DNA from: Novipirellula artificiosorum
GTDB taxonomy: Bacteria; Planctomycetota; Planctomycetia; Pirellulales; Pirellulaceae
Direction: 5' to 3'
Assembly: GCF_007860135.1 (NCBI RefSeq)
Contig: NZ_SJPV01000005.1
Coordinates: 109,885-173,884 of the forward strand
Length of the DNA stretch: 64,000 bases
Positions 46,729 to 55,928 of this stretch are shown in pieces. Numbering within the stretch: position 1 is the stretch's first letter; each line of letters begins with the position of its first letter. The notes under the pieces are model-generated. The model had not been told where the DNA came from. It did no database searches and was given only the letters and a program-made list of their open reading frames with translations. Made by a program: the position numbers and the translations under genes.

Positions 46729-48600
46729 CTATTCCCTATCCAGCGGTTCGCCAACAACAGGCCATCCCTCCTCGTTCCACGACAATGGCCGCAACTGCAG
46801 AATACGTTGTGCCCGCAAGTTCTGCATATCGTACGTGTGATGTGCAATCCACTGGCCGGCATCGGTCGTCAGGACGCTGTTGTGACCTGGGCCGCGGTAA
46901 CGGTCGTCACCTTGCAAGACAATCGTCCCACCACCGTCAAGCATCGGCTTGCCATCCGCGTCGACGTAGGGTCCCGTCACCATTTGTGACCTCCCCACTG
47001 CGACCTTGTAATCACTGTCTGCTCCGTCACAACAACGGTCCCAGGAAACGAACAAGTAATAGTAGTCGTCGTGGTGAATCACATAAGCACCTTCGATGGC
47101 GTGGGTCGGATGGTTCGGACGCGATGCGATCGATAAAATCTCCGCATCCTCGACCGGCTTACCCGTGGTCGGATCGATGCGGATCGCTTTAATCCCCCCC
47201 CAAAAGGAACCGAACAGGAGATACCATTGGCCCTCGGCATCGACCACCAACGCGGGATCGATCGCGTTGAAGTCACCCTTGCCTGGCCAGGATTCGATCA
47301 CTTTTCCACGGTCTATCCAGTTGTAATCCGGATGATCGATGTCCAGTGATTTATTGACTGCCAAACCGATCACCGAGCGTTGACTTCCGAAACTGGAAAC
47401 CGAGTAATAGAGATGGTAAAGCCCCTGATGAAAACTCAGGTCGGGTGCCCAAAGACCATTCGACTTTGGCACCTCCTGTTTGGCCCATGCCGGAACGCTC
47501 ACCTCAAACACGCGACCGACTCGCTTCCACTTTTTCAGGTCAGGTGAGTACGACAGCGAGATACCTCGTCCGGTCGCCGCGACCATGTAGCCCTGCTTCG
47601 ATTCATGGGGCTGTAACTCCACAATCGCAGGGTCGGCTCCGCCCGCCAAAATGCCGTCGTCTGAGTTCGCTGTCGGAACGATCTCGAGCAGGGGCTTCGC
47701 GATCTCTTCCGTCACCGCGAATGCCGTCCCATGCCGCATTCGAGCGGGAAACTCCATTGGCTTCTCCACCATTCCCCAAGTCTCAAAATCGGTAGTTTGC
47801 ATTGCGTTGTAGCGTTTGCGAGTGTATTCATCGAACCAAACCAACCATTGGTCCTTCACTTTCAAGACCGAGGGACCTTCGACCCACTCGGGCGAAAACG
47901 GTTCGGCCAGGACCTGGTAGGGGCCTTCGGCTTGGTCCGCTGATGCGACGAACAAGTTCTTCGTCGGCTCAGGAAATCGAGTTTCATCCTTGCTGACAAG
48001 CAGATAGCGATCACCGTCTTTGACCAAGAACGAATCGATCACCGCAAATCCGGGATTAAAGAACAAACGCGTTTCCGAATAGGTCAGGAAATCTTTCGTG
48101 GTGACATAGTAGATACGGTGATTCAGTTCGTTTTCACAGGAGCCAGCGGTTTCGGGAAATTCTCCCTCAATCGTGGAAGCCCAAAGGATCAAGTATTGTT
48201 GTTTGGCATCATCATAAAAGATCTCCGGTGCCCAGCAATTGCGGCATTTTGGCTCGTGGTCCATGACACCAATCCGTTCCTGTTCGGACCAAACGACCAG
48301 GTCCTTCGAATGGGCGACGCCGATGCCTTGATCCTGCCATCCCGAAGTCCAGACCATGTGGAATGTTCCCTCGGGCCCTTGTGTGATCGAGGGGTCGCGC
48401 ATCAAGCGATCCTCGCCGACCGTCGGGGTCAAAAACGAATGATCTTGCTTTAAGGCGGTCCATCTCAGCCCGTCGGTTGAATGGGCGAGATGCAAACCGT
48501 CTTCTCCGTTGCCCTTGAAATAACTAAACAGATAGTGTTGTTCCGCAGACACGGATTGGACGGAGAGGACCAGTAGCAAGAACAAGTAGGCGGAGCGCAT
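46729..48600 (-). CDS. Tandem GH43-like double beta-propeller glycosidase
   Basis: A 623-residue secreted protein (signal MRSAYLFLLLVLSVQSVSA) made of two five-bladed propellers. The first (about 22-300) has MRDPSITQGPEGTFHMVWTS, CWAPEIFYDDAKQQYLILWA and FLVKDGDRYLLVSK. The second (about 310-620) resembles GH43 arabinan-active enzymes: GLWAPDLSFHQGLYHLYYSV, NAIDPALVVDAEGQWYLLFG and IEGAYVIHHDDYYYLFVSWD. Acidic residues in DPS, APE, DPA and EGAY motifs fit catalytic roles. The second domain is the better arabinanase candidate. ATG 48600 starts at the signal peptide; the frame is open to 48840. It converges on the GH127-like gene across an inverted-repeat element, and the two enzymes could act together on arabinan. 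Confidence 0.82.
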   Translation of the reverse strand: MRSAYLFLLLVLSVQSVSAEQHYLFSYFKGNGEDGLHLAHSTDGLRWTALKQDHSFLTPTVGEDRLMRDPSITQGPEGTFHMVWTSGWQDQGIGVAHSKDLVVWSEQERIGVMDHEPKCRNCWAPEIFYDDAKQQYLILWASTIEGEFPETAGSCENELNHRIYYVTTKDFLTYSETRLFFNPGFAVIDSFLVKDGDRYLLVSKDETRFPEPTKNLFVASADQAEGPYQVLAEPFSPEWVEGPSVLKVKDQWLVWFDEYTRKRYNAMQTTDFETWGMVEKPMEFPARMRHGTAFAVTEEIAKPLLEIVPTANSDDGILAGGADPAIVELQPHESKQGYMVAATGRGISLSYSPDLKKWKRVGRVFEVSVPAWAKQEVPKSNGLWAPDLSFHQGLYHLYYSVSSFGSQRSVIGLAVNKSLDIDHPDYNWIDRGKVIESWPGKGDFNAIDPALVVDAEGQWYLLFGSFWGGIKAIRIDPTTGKPVEDAEILSIASRPNHPTHAIEGAYVIHHDDYYYLFVSWDRCCDGADSDYKVAVGRSQMVTGPYVDADGKPMLDGGGTIVLQGDDRYRGPGHNSVLTTDAGQWIAHHTYDMQNLRAQRILQLRPLSWNEEGWPVVGEPLDRE

Positions 48601-48890
48601 GAGGATTTCACAAAACAAAGGCGAGGAAACGGACCTGATACAAAGAGAGGAAAGGCTACAAAGGCGTGAGAGATCGTGTGAGTTCGCGGATACTATCTTA
48701 ACATCGCTTTGCCGAATTGGGGATCTCGCAGGCAAGGTCGAGTGACAAATGCAAGGAAGAGGAAGTATGATGGAGCGTGTAACCATCCGCCGCAGGCCTC
48801 CGTACGCAGATCGCGATCCTTGATGGTAGACCATCCGCACGATCCGCCCCGATCGAGCACCCTTCCCACCCTACAACCCTACTCAATCCG

Positions 48891-50183
48891 ATGCTTCGAA
48901 ATACTCCTCGTGAGCAGCGTATGACTCAGAAGACGCTCGTAACGATTCTGTCGATCTCCCTGACCACCTTTCTGCTCGGTGGCGTCGTCAGCTATTGGGC
49001 CCTTCGTCAGATTGGACCCGGCGCCGGAGAGCCTACCGCAGCGGGGAAAAGTGACCCCGCTGCTAAGGGAACAGACCTGCAGCCACAGTTGGTTCGCGTC
49101 TCAACGATCCAAAAAAAGTCGATCCTTCCCGTGCGAACGCTTGTTGGTGACATGATCGCGGTCCGCAAGGCGACGATCGCGACCGAAGTGGCTGGCAAGG
49201 TCATCGAATTGCCGGTTGATGAAGGCACCCAGGTCGTCGGCGGAAAAACGCTACTGGCTCGTATCGATGACACCTGGACGAGCCTTGAAGTCGACAAGAT
49301 CGTGACCCAGATCGCTGAGAAGAAAGCGACGTTGGCGTTCGAGAATGTCGACCTCGAGCGATACGAAGACATGTTGCGTCAGAAGGCGGTGTCAGTAAGT
49401 GAGGCGGAACAGAAACGATCGCTGATCGAGGAGTTGGAAGCGTCGCTGTCGCAGTTGGACGTCCTGCTTCGAGAAGCCAAAGAACGCATGGCACGGCTTG
49501 AGATTTTTGCACCGTTTGATGGCAGCGTCGTGGCAAAGCTTGCCGAGGTCGGTGAGTATGTATCGATTGGTAGCCAAATCGTCGAAATCGTTTCGAATGG
49601 ACGTATTGATGCGCAAATCATGGTTCCGGAAGAATCACTGCCATTGCTGGAAGTGGGGAGCCAACTCGACTTGATGGTCGACAGCCTTGGGCTGGAACTT
49701 CAGGGAACAGTCTTCTCGATCAACGCTCAGGGATCGATCGGAAGCCGTACGTTTCCAGTTCGCGTGGAGTTAGACGATCAAAACGGAAAACTGTTGCCGG
49801 GAATGGGGGTTAGCGTGTTCGTGCCAATGATGCGAGAGTCGACCGAATTGTTAGTGCCTCGTGATGCCGTCTTGACGAAACCTGACGAATCGATGATTTG
49901 GATCCTGCAACCGCTGCAAAGTGGCGGACCCGAGCAAGACCCACAAACGAAGTTCGAGGCGCAGCCCGTCCCGGTCCGTGTGTTATCCCATACACGCGAT
50001 GCTTACGCGATTGCTTGCCTGCGAGACAGTGACATCGAGCGTGTGGCTGCAGGTGTGCAGGTCGTCACCGAGGGGTTAGAACGTTTGGTTCCCGGTGCAA
50101 TCGTCCGCGTCGACGAGGATCGTTCGCCCTTAGCTCCGGTTCCCGGGACTTATCGAACAGGGCAACAAAAGGTCGAGCGATAA
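48891..50183 (+). CDS. RND efflux periplasmic adaptor subunit
   Basis: A 430-residue HlyD/MFP-type adaptor. A membrane anchor (LVTILSISLTTFLLGGVVSYW) is followed by a lipoyl/barrel-sandwich half (GEMIAVRKA-like VRKATIATEVAGKVIELPVD, IDDTWTSLEVDK), a coiled-coil hairpin (LEVDKIVTQIAEKKATLAFE to EQKRSLIEELEASLSQLDVL), and the second lipoyl half (IFAPFDGSVVAKLAEVGEYV). It links the inner-membrane RND pump encoded downstream to an outer-membrane channel not found in the window. ATG 48891 is used; ATG 48921 is an alternative. The pump gene starts 117 bases downstream. Confidence 0.9.
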   Translation: MLRNTPREQRMTQKTLVTILSISLTTFLLGGVVSYWALRQIGPGAGEPTAAGKSDPAAKGTDLQPQLVRVSTIQKKSILPVRTLVGDMIAVRKATIATEVAGKVIELPVDEGTQVVGGKTLLARIDDTWTSLEVDKIVTQIAEKKATLAFENVDLERYEDMLRQKAVSVSEAEQKRSLIEELEASLSQLDVLLREAKERMARLEIFAPFDGSVVAKLAEVGEYVSIGSQIVEIVSNGRIDAQIMVPEESLPLLEVGSQLDLMVDSLGLELQGTVFSINAQGSIGSRTFPVRVELDDQNGKLLPGMGVSVFVPMMRESTELLVPRDAVLTKPDESMIWILQPLQSGGPEQDPQTKFEAQPVPVRVLSHTRDAYAIACLRDSDIERVAAGVQVVTEGLERLVPGAIVRVDEDRSPLAPVPGTYRTGQQKVER

Positions 50184-50270
50184 ACTGCCCTCATCGAATC
50201 GTTAGCCGAAGGGGACGATCCTCCCCGAACTCACCCCAAAGGGTACGGCTTCAGCCGAGGCAAAAAACGT

Positions 50271-50282
50271 CCCCCCCCCCCC
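50271..50282. repeat. Poly-C tract, 12 bases, before RND pump start
   Basis: Twelve consecutive C bases lie 17 bases upstream of ATG 50300, in the ribosome-binding region of the pump gene. Runs of this length slip during replication, so length changes could alter translation or transcription of the pump. Confidence 0.85.
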
Positions 50283-50299
50283 TTTCAAACCCAACCACC

Positions 50300-53200
50300 A
50301 TGGACCCCATCAAATTCGCTATCGAGAATCCGGTCAAAACCTCCGTCGGGGTGATCCTCGTGCTGTTGTTTGGCGTGATTGCACTGGCGCGCATTCCCGT
50401 ACAACTCACACCCGATGTGGATCGTCCGGTCATCACCATTCGTACGAATTGGGACGGTCGAAGTCCCGAAGAGATTGAAAAGTCGATCATTCTCGAACAG
50501 GAGGAAAAGCTCAAATCGGTTCAAGGATTGTGGAAAATGACCTCACTGGCTCGTCTAGGCAGTGCCAGTATCACGCTGGAATTCAACGTCGGCGCATCAC
50601 CCGATCGAATTTTGCAGGAAGTATCCAATAAGATCGACGAAGTGCCCGAATATCCTGAGGATGTGGATCGCCCCATCATCGACTTGGCCGACACCGCCGG
50701 TGACAATGCGATCGCCTATCTTTTATTGCAAGCGGAGGACCCGGATTTTGAAGTGGCGACCTTCTTCGACTATGCCGACCGGTTTTTAAAGCCAAGCTTG
50801 GAACGCATCGAAGGCGTCGCGGAGATCGACATCAAAGGCGGTCGCCAACACCAAGTCCAAGTGCGTTTCGATCCCAAGGCATTGGCCCGGCGAAGCATCA
50901 CGATCTCCGAACTGAATTCGGCTCTTCGGCTTGACAATGTCAACGCTTCGGCTGGCGATTTGGCAAACGATCGGCAAGACGTTCGCTTTCGCGTACTCGG
51001 TCAGTATGATTCACTCGACCCACTCCGTGACACGATCATCAAGTACGACGAGTTGGGTAGCCCTGTTCGCGTTTCCGACGTCGCGCATGTGGAGCTTGCG
51101 CTCGAGAAAACGGTCCACTTTGACCAGTGTAAAGGTCGCACCTCAATGACGATCTTTGTCAAACGCAAAACGGGAAGTAACGTGCTTGACATCATCGAGC
51201 AGGTTCATCGAGTGGTGGACGAAATGAACGGCAAAGGAGGTGTGCTGCGATCCTTCAAGAATGATCGTTTTGGCCTTCGTTTGCGGATGGCGTTCGACGA
51301 CTCCCATTACATCTACAGTGCGATTGGCCTGGTTCGAAAAAACTTGTGGATCGGCGGCGGCTTGGCCGTTTTGGTGCTCTTGTTGTTTTTGCGCAGTGTA
51401 CGCTCAACGCTCATCATCGCCGTTTCGATTCCGATTTCGGTGATTGGTACGTTTGTGGTGATGTGGTTTGCCGATCGAAACTTGAACGTGATCTCGCTTG
51501 CGGGGCTGAGTTTCGCAGTAGGCATGGTGGTCGACAACGCCATTGTAGTGCTAGAGAACATCGATCGTCATTTGAAACTCGGTGCGGGACCCCGCGCAGC
51601 CGCCTACGATGGAACTCGCGAAGTATGGGGTGCCATTCTTGCGTCAACGTTGACGACACTCGCCGTTTTCGCACCGGTGCTGACCGTTCAAGATGAAGCA
51701 GGCCAATTGTTCTATGATCTTGTTCTGGCCATCTGTGCCGCCGTCGCCTTATCCTTCGTTGTTTCGATTACGGTGATTCCAACCGCTGCCTCTCTGTTTC
51801 TTCGCGGCTCGGCCAAGGCGTCGCGTCGCTTGGCTTCGCAACGCGCGGACAACGTTTCCGAACTCACGGTGGACGTGGGTCGCGACGATGGGATGGTCGC
51901 CGGGCTGTTTGGGCTAACCCGTCTGTTCGCGTGGCTCAGCGACCGCTGGACCGCAGTGATTCACCTGCTGACGTTTCGTAGTTTCTCCAGTGCTTGGCTG
52001 CGGATTATGATCATTGGCATCACGATGGCTGCATCGGTCGGGCTGAGCGCCATGCTGATGCCCCCGGCCAGTTACCTTCCCAACGGCAACAAGAACTTCA
52101 CGTTTTGTCGCATGTCGACGCCGGCCGGTTATTCGGTGATGGAAAACTTTTTCGTTGGCCAACGGATCGAAAAGGAACTCAAACCGTTTTGGAATGCTAA
52201 GAATGCCGCAGAGGCATCGCAACATGGGCCCGTGATCGATGTTCGTACCGGCGAAGCGTTTCATAACATTCCGGCGCTGAAGGAATTCTTCTTCGTGGTC
52301 GCTCGCGGCAGTGTGTTCATGATCGGCATCAGTGACGATCCGGCGAATGTCGAGCCCGTTGCTGCGATTTTCAACAAGGCGTTCAGCGTGATTCCGGCGA
52401 GCAAGGGAGTGACGTCGCAGGCTTCCATTTTTGGACGTGGCGCCGGCAGTTCGAATGCGGTCGATATTGAAGTCAGCAGCAATGATCTGGTCCGACTCAA
52501 ATCGGCTTGCTCCTTCCTTGAAGAACGCTTGCAAGAAGAGTTTTCCAAATTCTCGGTGCGGACATCACCCGACAACTTCAACGAAGCAGGTCCGGAACGA
52601 CAACTGCAGATCAAACAGGAGGTCGCCAAGCGGCTGAAGATCAATGTGAATGATCTGGCCATTTCAGCACGATCGATGATTGACGGTTCGTTTGTCGGTG
52701 ACTTTGACTTTGAAGGCGACAATATCGATTTGCTGTTGATCCGTGATCCCGCGTCTGAAATTTCGCCCGAGGAGATTGCGGAACTTCCGATCGCGGTTCG
52801 CGAATCGAACGGATCGGTTGTGATGGTGCCGCTTGGCCAGATCGCGAATTTTGTACCCGCCGAAGCTTCGCAAGAGATTCGTCGTGTTGAACAGCAGCGA
52901 GCCATCGCGTTGACGGTGACGCCGCCCAAACATGTTGCGTTGGAGCAAGCCCAGGCGACGATCCTCGATGTGGTTGCACAGGCTCGCGCCGAGGGAAAAA
53001 TGGGCAACGACATCTTTGTCTCTCTGTCCGGTAACGCGGACCGGTTATCGGAAGTGCGCACTTCGTTGATGGGTCATTGGAGCGGTTGGAACCGTGACTC
53101 GTTGGGCAGCGTTGCGCTCAGTCGTTTTTTCCTAGCCCTGGTCATTACCTACCTCCTAATGGCCGCGCTGTTCGAGAACTTCCTGTACCCGCTGGTGATT

Positions 53201-53674
53201 ATGTTCACGGTTCCGCTTGCCACGGTTGGCGGATTTATCGGTTTGTGGCTCGTGCATCGGGAAGATCCCACTCAGCAGCTCGATGTGTTGACCATGCTTG
53301 GCTTCGTGATTTTGGTCGGCGTGGTTGTCAACAACGCTATCCTGATTGTGCATCAAGCTCTTAACTTCATGAGAGGCCACCACAGCGAAGCGGAAGGTGA
53401 CGTCGCGCCGATGAATCCGCGCCAGGCAATCTGCGAATCCGTACGCACCCGGATCCGACCGATCTTCATGACGACCTGCACGAGTGTGTTTGGGATGCTT
53501 CCGCTTGTGATCGCCCCAGGTTCGGGAAGCGAGCTCTATCGCGGCCTCGGATCGGTCGTTGTTGGCGGGTTGGCGTTTGCAACCGTCTTCACGCTGCTCG
53601 TGATTCCGCTGCTGTTTAGCCTCGCACTGGACGTGGTGGCGTGGTGGAGCAATAAGCCTGTGGCAGAGCCTTGA
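50300..53674 (+). CDS. RND efflux transporter permease (HAE1-like)
   Basis: An 1124-residue proton-driven inner-membrane pump of the AcrB/HAE1 type. The N-terminus MDPIKFAIENPVKTSVGVIL, periplasmic porter repeats, SFAVGMVVDNAIVVLENIDR (TM4 acidic region), and the second half (LGFVILVGVVVNNAILIVHQ, RIRPIFMTTCTSVFGMLPL) are all typical. Hydrophobic segments occur around 10-30, 340-540 and 900-1110. It probably expels lipophilic compounds, with the adjacent adaptor. Substrates cannot be read from the sequence. Length is at the high end because of a hydrophilic loop with RLASQRADNVSELTVDVG. The gene is preceded by a poly-C run. Confidence 0.93.
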   Translation: MDPIKFAIENPVKTSVGVILVLLFGVIALARIPVQLTPDVDRPVITIRTNWDGRSPEEIEKSIILEQEEKLKSVQGLWKMTSLARLGSASITLEFNVGASPDRILQEVSNKIDEVPEYPEDVDRPIIDLADTAGDNAIAYLLLQAEDPDFEVATFFDYADRFLKPSLERIEGVAEIDIKGGRQHQVQVRFDPKALARRSITISELNSALRLDNVNASAGDLANDRQDVRFRVLGQYDSLDPLRDTIIKYDELGSPVRVSDVAHVELALEKTVHFDQCKGRTSMTIFVKRKTGSNVLDIIEQVHRVVDEMNGKGGVLRSFKNDRFGLRLRMAFDDSHYIYSAIGLVRKNLWIGGGLAVLVLLLFLRSVRSTLIIAVSIPISVIGTFVVMWFADRNLNVISLAGLSFAVGMVVDNAIVVLENIDRHLKLGAGPRAAAYDGTREVWGAILASTLTTLAVFAPVLTVQDEAGQLFYDLVLAICAAVALSFVVSITVIPTAASLFLRGSAKASRRLASQRADNVSELTVDVGRDDGMVAGLFGLTRLFAWLSDRWTAVIHLLTFRSFSSAWLRIMIIGITMAASVGLSAMLMPPASYLPNGNKNFTFCRMSTPAGYSVMENFFVGQRIEKELKPFWNAKNAAEASQHGPVIDVRTGEAFHNIPALKEFFFVVARGSVFMIGISDDPANVEPVAAIFNKAFSVIPASKGVTSQASIFGRGAGSSNAVDIEVSSNDLVRLKSACSFLEERLQEEFSKFSVRTSPDNFNEAGPERQLQIKQEVAKRLKINVNDLAISARSMIDGSFVGDFDFEGDNIDLLLIRDPASEISPEEIAELPIAVRESNGSVVMVPLGQIANFVPAEASQEIRRVEQQRAIALTVTPPKHVALEQAQATILDVVAQARAEGKMGNDIFVSLSGNADRLSEVRTSLMGHWSGWNRDSLGSVALSRFFLALVITYLLMAALFENFLYPLVIMFTVPLATVGGFIGLWLVHREDPTQQLDVLTMLGFVILVGVVVNNAILIVHQALNFMRGHHSEAEGDVAPMNPRQAICESVRTRIRPIFMTTCTSVFGMLPLVIAPGSGSELYRGLGSVVVGGLAFATVFTLLVIPLLFSLALDVVAWWSNKPVAEP

Positions 53675-53737
53675 CCCGCTCCGCTTCGGCAAACAAACGT
53701 ATTTTTTACCCTTTACAACCCAAGTGAGAATGAGAAC

Positions 53738-54028
53738 GTGGCAAACTTAACAATCGTCGCTAACATCAAGGCCAAAGCCGACAAAATGGAACTCGTCAAG
53801 GCAGAGCTTCTCAAGCTGATCGACGTGACGCGTGCGGAAGAGGGATGCGTGCAATATGACTTGCATCAGGACCATGAAAACCCAGCTCACTTTATGTTTT
53901 TCGAGAACTGGGAAACTCGTGATCTGTGGCAAGCACACATGGGTGGGCAGCCTTTGAAGGACTACTTGGCTGCAACCGATGGCGCGGTCGAGGAATTCAC
54001 GGTCAATGAAATGACGAAAATCGGGTAG
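53738..54028 (+). CDS. Antibiotic-biosynthesis/quinol monooxygenase-like (ABM) protein
   Basis: A 96-residue ferredoxin-like protein of the ABM family (YgiN type). Characteristic parts are TIVANIKAKADKMELVKAEL, TRAEEGCVQYDLHQDHENPA and FMFFENWETRDLWQAHMGGQ. Members oxidise quinols or polyketides without cofactor, or detoxify small molecules. The GTG start at 53738 gives the canonical N-terminus VANLTIVANIK. It follows the RND pump by 63 bases and may share its transcript, suggesting a role in handling toxic or redox-active compounds; this is inference. Confidence 0.88.
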   Translation: MANLTIVANIKAKADKMELVKAELLKLIDVTRAEEGCVQYDLHQDHENPAHFMFFENWETRDLWQAHMGGQPLKDYLAATDGAVEEFTVNEMTKIG

Positions 54029-54058
54029 CTCCAAATCGGAAAAGGACCGTGGCCGCGA

Positions 54059-54847
54059 CTACCAGATTGGCCAAACGCGCCGATCGCTGTGAACCAGCCG
54101 TGGGGCCGCGACTTGGTACAGATCGGTTAAGAGATCGGCAGTCAGTAAGTCAGACGTCTTGCCTGCGGCAACAACGCGACCATCGGCCATTGCCAAAGTG
54201 TTGGCGAACGACGGCATGATTTCCTCGACGTGGTGCGTGACGAGCACCAAACTAATGTCGTCCGATTGCTGAGCAAGCTGTTCAAGGGTGGCAAGCAGCT
54301 TTTCCCGAGCGCCGGGGTCGAGTCCGCTACACGGTTCGTCGAGAAAGATTACCAAGGGTTTGGCCATCCGAGCCCGAGCAATGAGCACCTTTTGCTTTTC
54401 GCCCTGTGAGAGCGTAGCGAAGGCCTGCGTTGCCAGGCCATCGGCATCCAAGGCGGCGAGCTGGCCGTGGGCTTCATCGATCAGGTGGGGCTGCAGTTCG
54501 TCACGCAGCAATCTCCGCCGCAGCCCGATCTGCGCGAAACGACCGCTCAAGACCGTGTCGAGCGCAGGCTCATCACGAGGTATTCTAGCCTGCATATCGA
54601 GCGTGACCCAACCGATGCTCTTCCGCAACTCACTCAAATCGACGAACGGGCATCCCAAGCGTGTGACCTCACCGCCAGCATTGGACCAGAGGTACCCACA
54701 CGCGATTCGCAGCAGCGTGGTCTTGCCCGCACCGTTCGCTCCAAGGATCGCCCAGTGCTGTCCCGCACGCACCTGCCAACTCACCCGGTCCAAAATGAAC
54801 CGCTCTCCAACACGGTAGCTAACTTCTGAGAGTTCTAGGATCGACAT
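54059..54847 (-). CDS. ABC transporter ATP-binding protein
   Basis: A 262-residue cytoplasmic ATPase. It has Walker A ILGANGAGKTTLLRIA, signature LSQGEKQKVLIARA (LSQGE replaces the usual LSGGQ), Walker B PLVIFLDEPCSGLD and the switch histidine in LVLVTHHVEEI. ATG 54847 (MSILELSEVSYRVGERF) is chosen; the longer frame to 54940 is not family-like. No permease or binding protein lies beside it. The sequence pattern is nearest to ModF/YlmA-like stand-alone ATPases, so its partner and substrate are unknown. It is convergent with the ABM gene, with 30 bases between stops. Confidence 0.88.
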   Translation of the reverse strand: MSILELSEVSYRVGERFILDRVSWQVRAGQHWAILGANGAGKTTLLRIACGYLWSNAGGEVTRLGCPFVDLSELRKSIGWVTLDMQARIPRDEPALDTVLSGRFAQIGLRRRLLRDELQPHLIDEAHGQLAALDADGLATQAFATLSQGEKQKVLIARARMAKPLVIFLDEPCSGLDPGAREKLLATLEQLAQQSDDISLVLVTHHVEEIMPSFANTLAMADGRVVAAGKTSDLLTADLLTDLYQVAAPRLVHSDRRVWPIW

Positions 54848-55312
54848 CAGGGGGTTCCGGTAGAACATAATTCTTTGCCTCTCCCACGGAATTGGTGGGT
54901 AGCGGTTTGCCATCTTCATGCTGATTCCCGGTTTTATCAAGGCATTTCAGGGCAGAAAGAGCATGAGGAACGCTATTCGATCCGGAGGTCCAAACAGAAA
55001 CCCCGGAAAAACATGTTCCTCGGACGAATTAGTGGGTGAAAACCACCGAGAATTTGGCACTCGGGATCGGTGATTTGGAGTGCCTTTGCAGATGCTCAAA
55101 CACTCGCTCGGGGCTCCGCAGAATGGGGCCGCCCCTACCGTCTCGCCGTCGCTTCGACCCATTGCTTCGACCCATTGCAGGGTGCGGGCCGAAGCGACGG
55201 CGAGGCGGAAGGGGCTCAATCGAACCATTTTTCAAGAAAGGAAATGCATCAGGCTGGCAAAGTGATTATTGGTATGGGTGACTAAACCTTCCAGTAACCA
55301 AGTGCCAACTCG
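54848..55312. other. Intergenic region with long imperfect palindrome
   Basis: No gene is supported. The dominant feature is the inverted repeat at 55131-55215. The rest has only short unsupported ORFs. The promoter of the ABC ATPase gene should lie near 54848-54950. Confidence 0.5.
55131..55215. repeat. Imperfect palindrome with 30-bp arms
   Basis: The left arm (55131-55160, starting GCCCCTACCGTCTCGCCGTC) pairs with the right arm (55186-55215) at 27 of 30 positions. The 25-base loop includes the second copy of a 13-bp direct repeat (GCTTCGACCCATT). It lies close to an ISL3-type transposase remnant and may be a repeat element or a remnant of an IS end. Confidence 0.75.
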
Positions 55313-55797
55313 ATGCAACTAAAGACTATCTTCAATCGCGTAACGAACGACAAGCCTTTTGTCGTCGATCATGTTCAATTCGCTGAAAATGATTCGACTC
55401 TGAGCATTGAATTGACGATGCGTCGAGTGAACTGTGCAACCTGTAATGCGAAGGTGATTGCCAAGAAGGTGCCTCACGCGATTCATATCCTGGACCGTTT
55501 TCACATCATGCATCGGCAGGTAAGTTTCTTGTTGCTTGGTGTACTCGCGCGATGAGAAGCAAAATCGATCCGATGAAGGAATTTGCTAAGACGCTCCGCA
55601 AGAAACGCGAATTGCTGCTGAACTGGTCTCGAGCCGGAGGGACGTTGTTATCCGCCGTTGTAGAAGGTTTTAACAACAAGCTAAAACGGATTACCAGAAA
55701 ATCCAACGGTTTTCGCACCCCAGAAGCTTACGAAACATCGCTCTATCACAACCTTGGCGCGCTGCCCGAGCCAAAATTCACCCACAGATTCTTCTAA
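55313..55797 (+). pseudogene. ISL3-family transposase with large internal deletions
   Basis: Three short blocks of an ISL3-type transposase survive in order: the N-terminus MQLKTIFNRVTNDKPFVVDH with a zinc-finger start RRVNCATCNAKV, the catalytic-region block HAIHILDRFHIMHRQ, and the C-terminal block NWSRAGGTLLSAVVEGFNNK with SNGFRTPEAYETSLYHNLG and LPEPKFTHRFF. The parts between are missing, and the frame breaks near 55550. A full ISL3 transposase is about 400 residues, so most is deleted. It is a dead remnant. Confidence 0.8.
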
Positions 55798-55925
55798 GCA
55801 AGCTCATTTTGTTGTTCACCCGCGCCGCGAAGTTGTCGGCGTTTCTGCCTTTCCGCATCGCGTTTGGCCCGCTCACGTTTCTTTTCCGCTTTGCGAACCT
55901 TCTTGTCACTCGGGACGAAAAGCAT
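55794..55925 (-). CDS. Short basic ORF coupled to Gfo/Idh gene
   Basis: ATG 55925 to TAG 55794 encodes 43 residues: MLFVPSDKKVRKAEKKRERA, then a highly charged Lys/Arg/Glu helix-like stretch (KRDAERQKRRQLRGAGEQQN). The start lies three bases after the stop of the Gfo/Idh oxidoreductase gene on the same strand (TAG, then CCG, then ATG), so translation could be coupled. The 3' end overlaps the stop of the transposase remnant on the other strand. The strong charge pattern suggests a real nucleic-acid- or coiled-coil-type peptide. No family recognised. Confidence 0.5.
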   Translation of the reverse strand: MLFVPSDKKVRKAEKKRERAKRDAERQKRRQLRGAGEQQNELA

Positions 55926-55928
55926 CGG

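Noticed and set aside
51914-52534. 206-codon ORF on the complement in the RND pump gene
   Set aside because: Antisense to a full-length conserved transporter.
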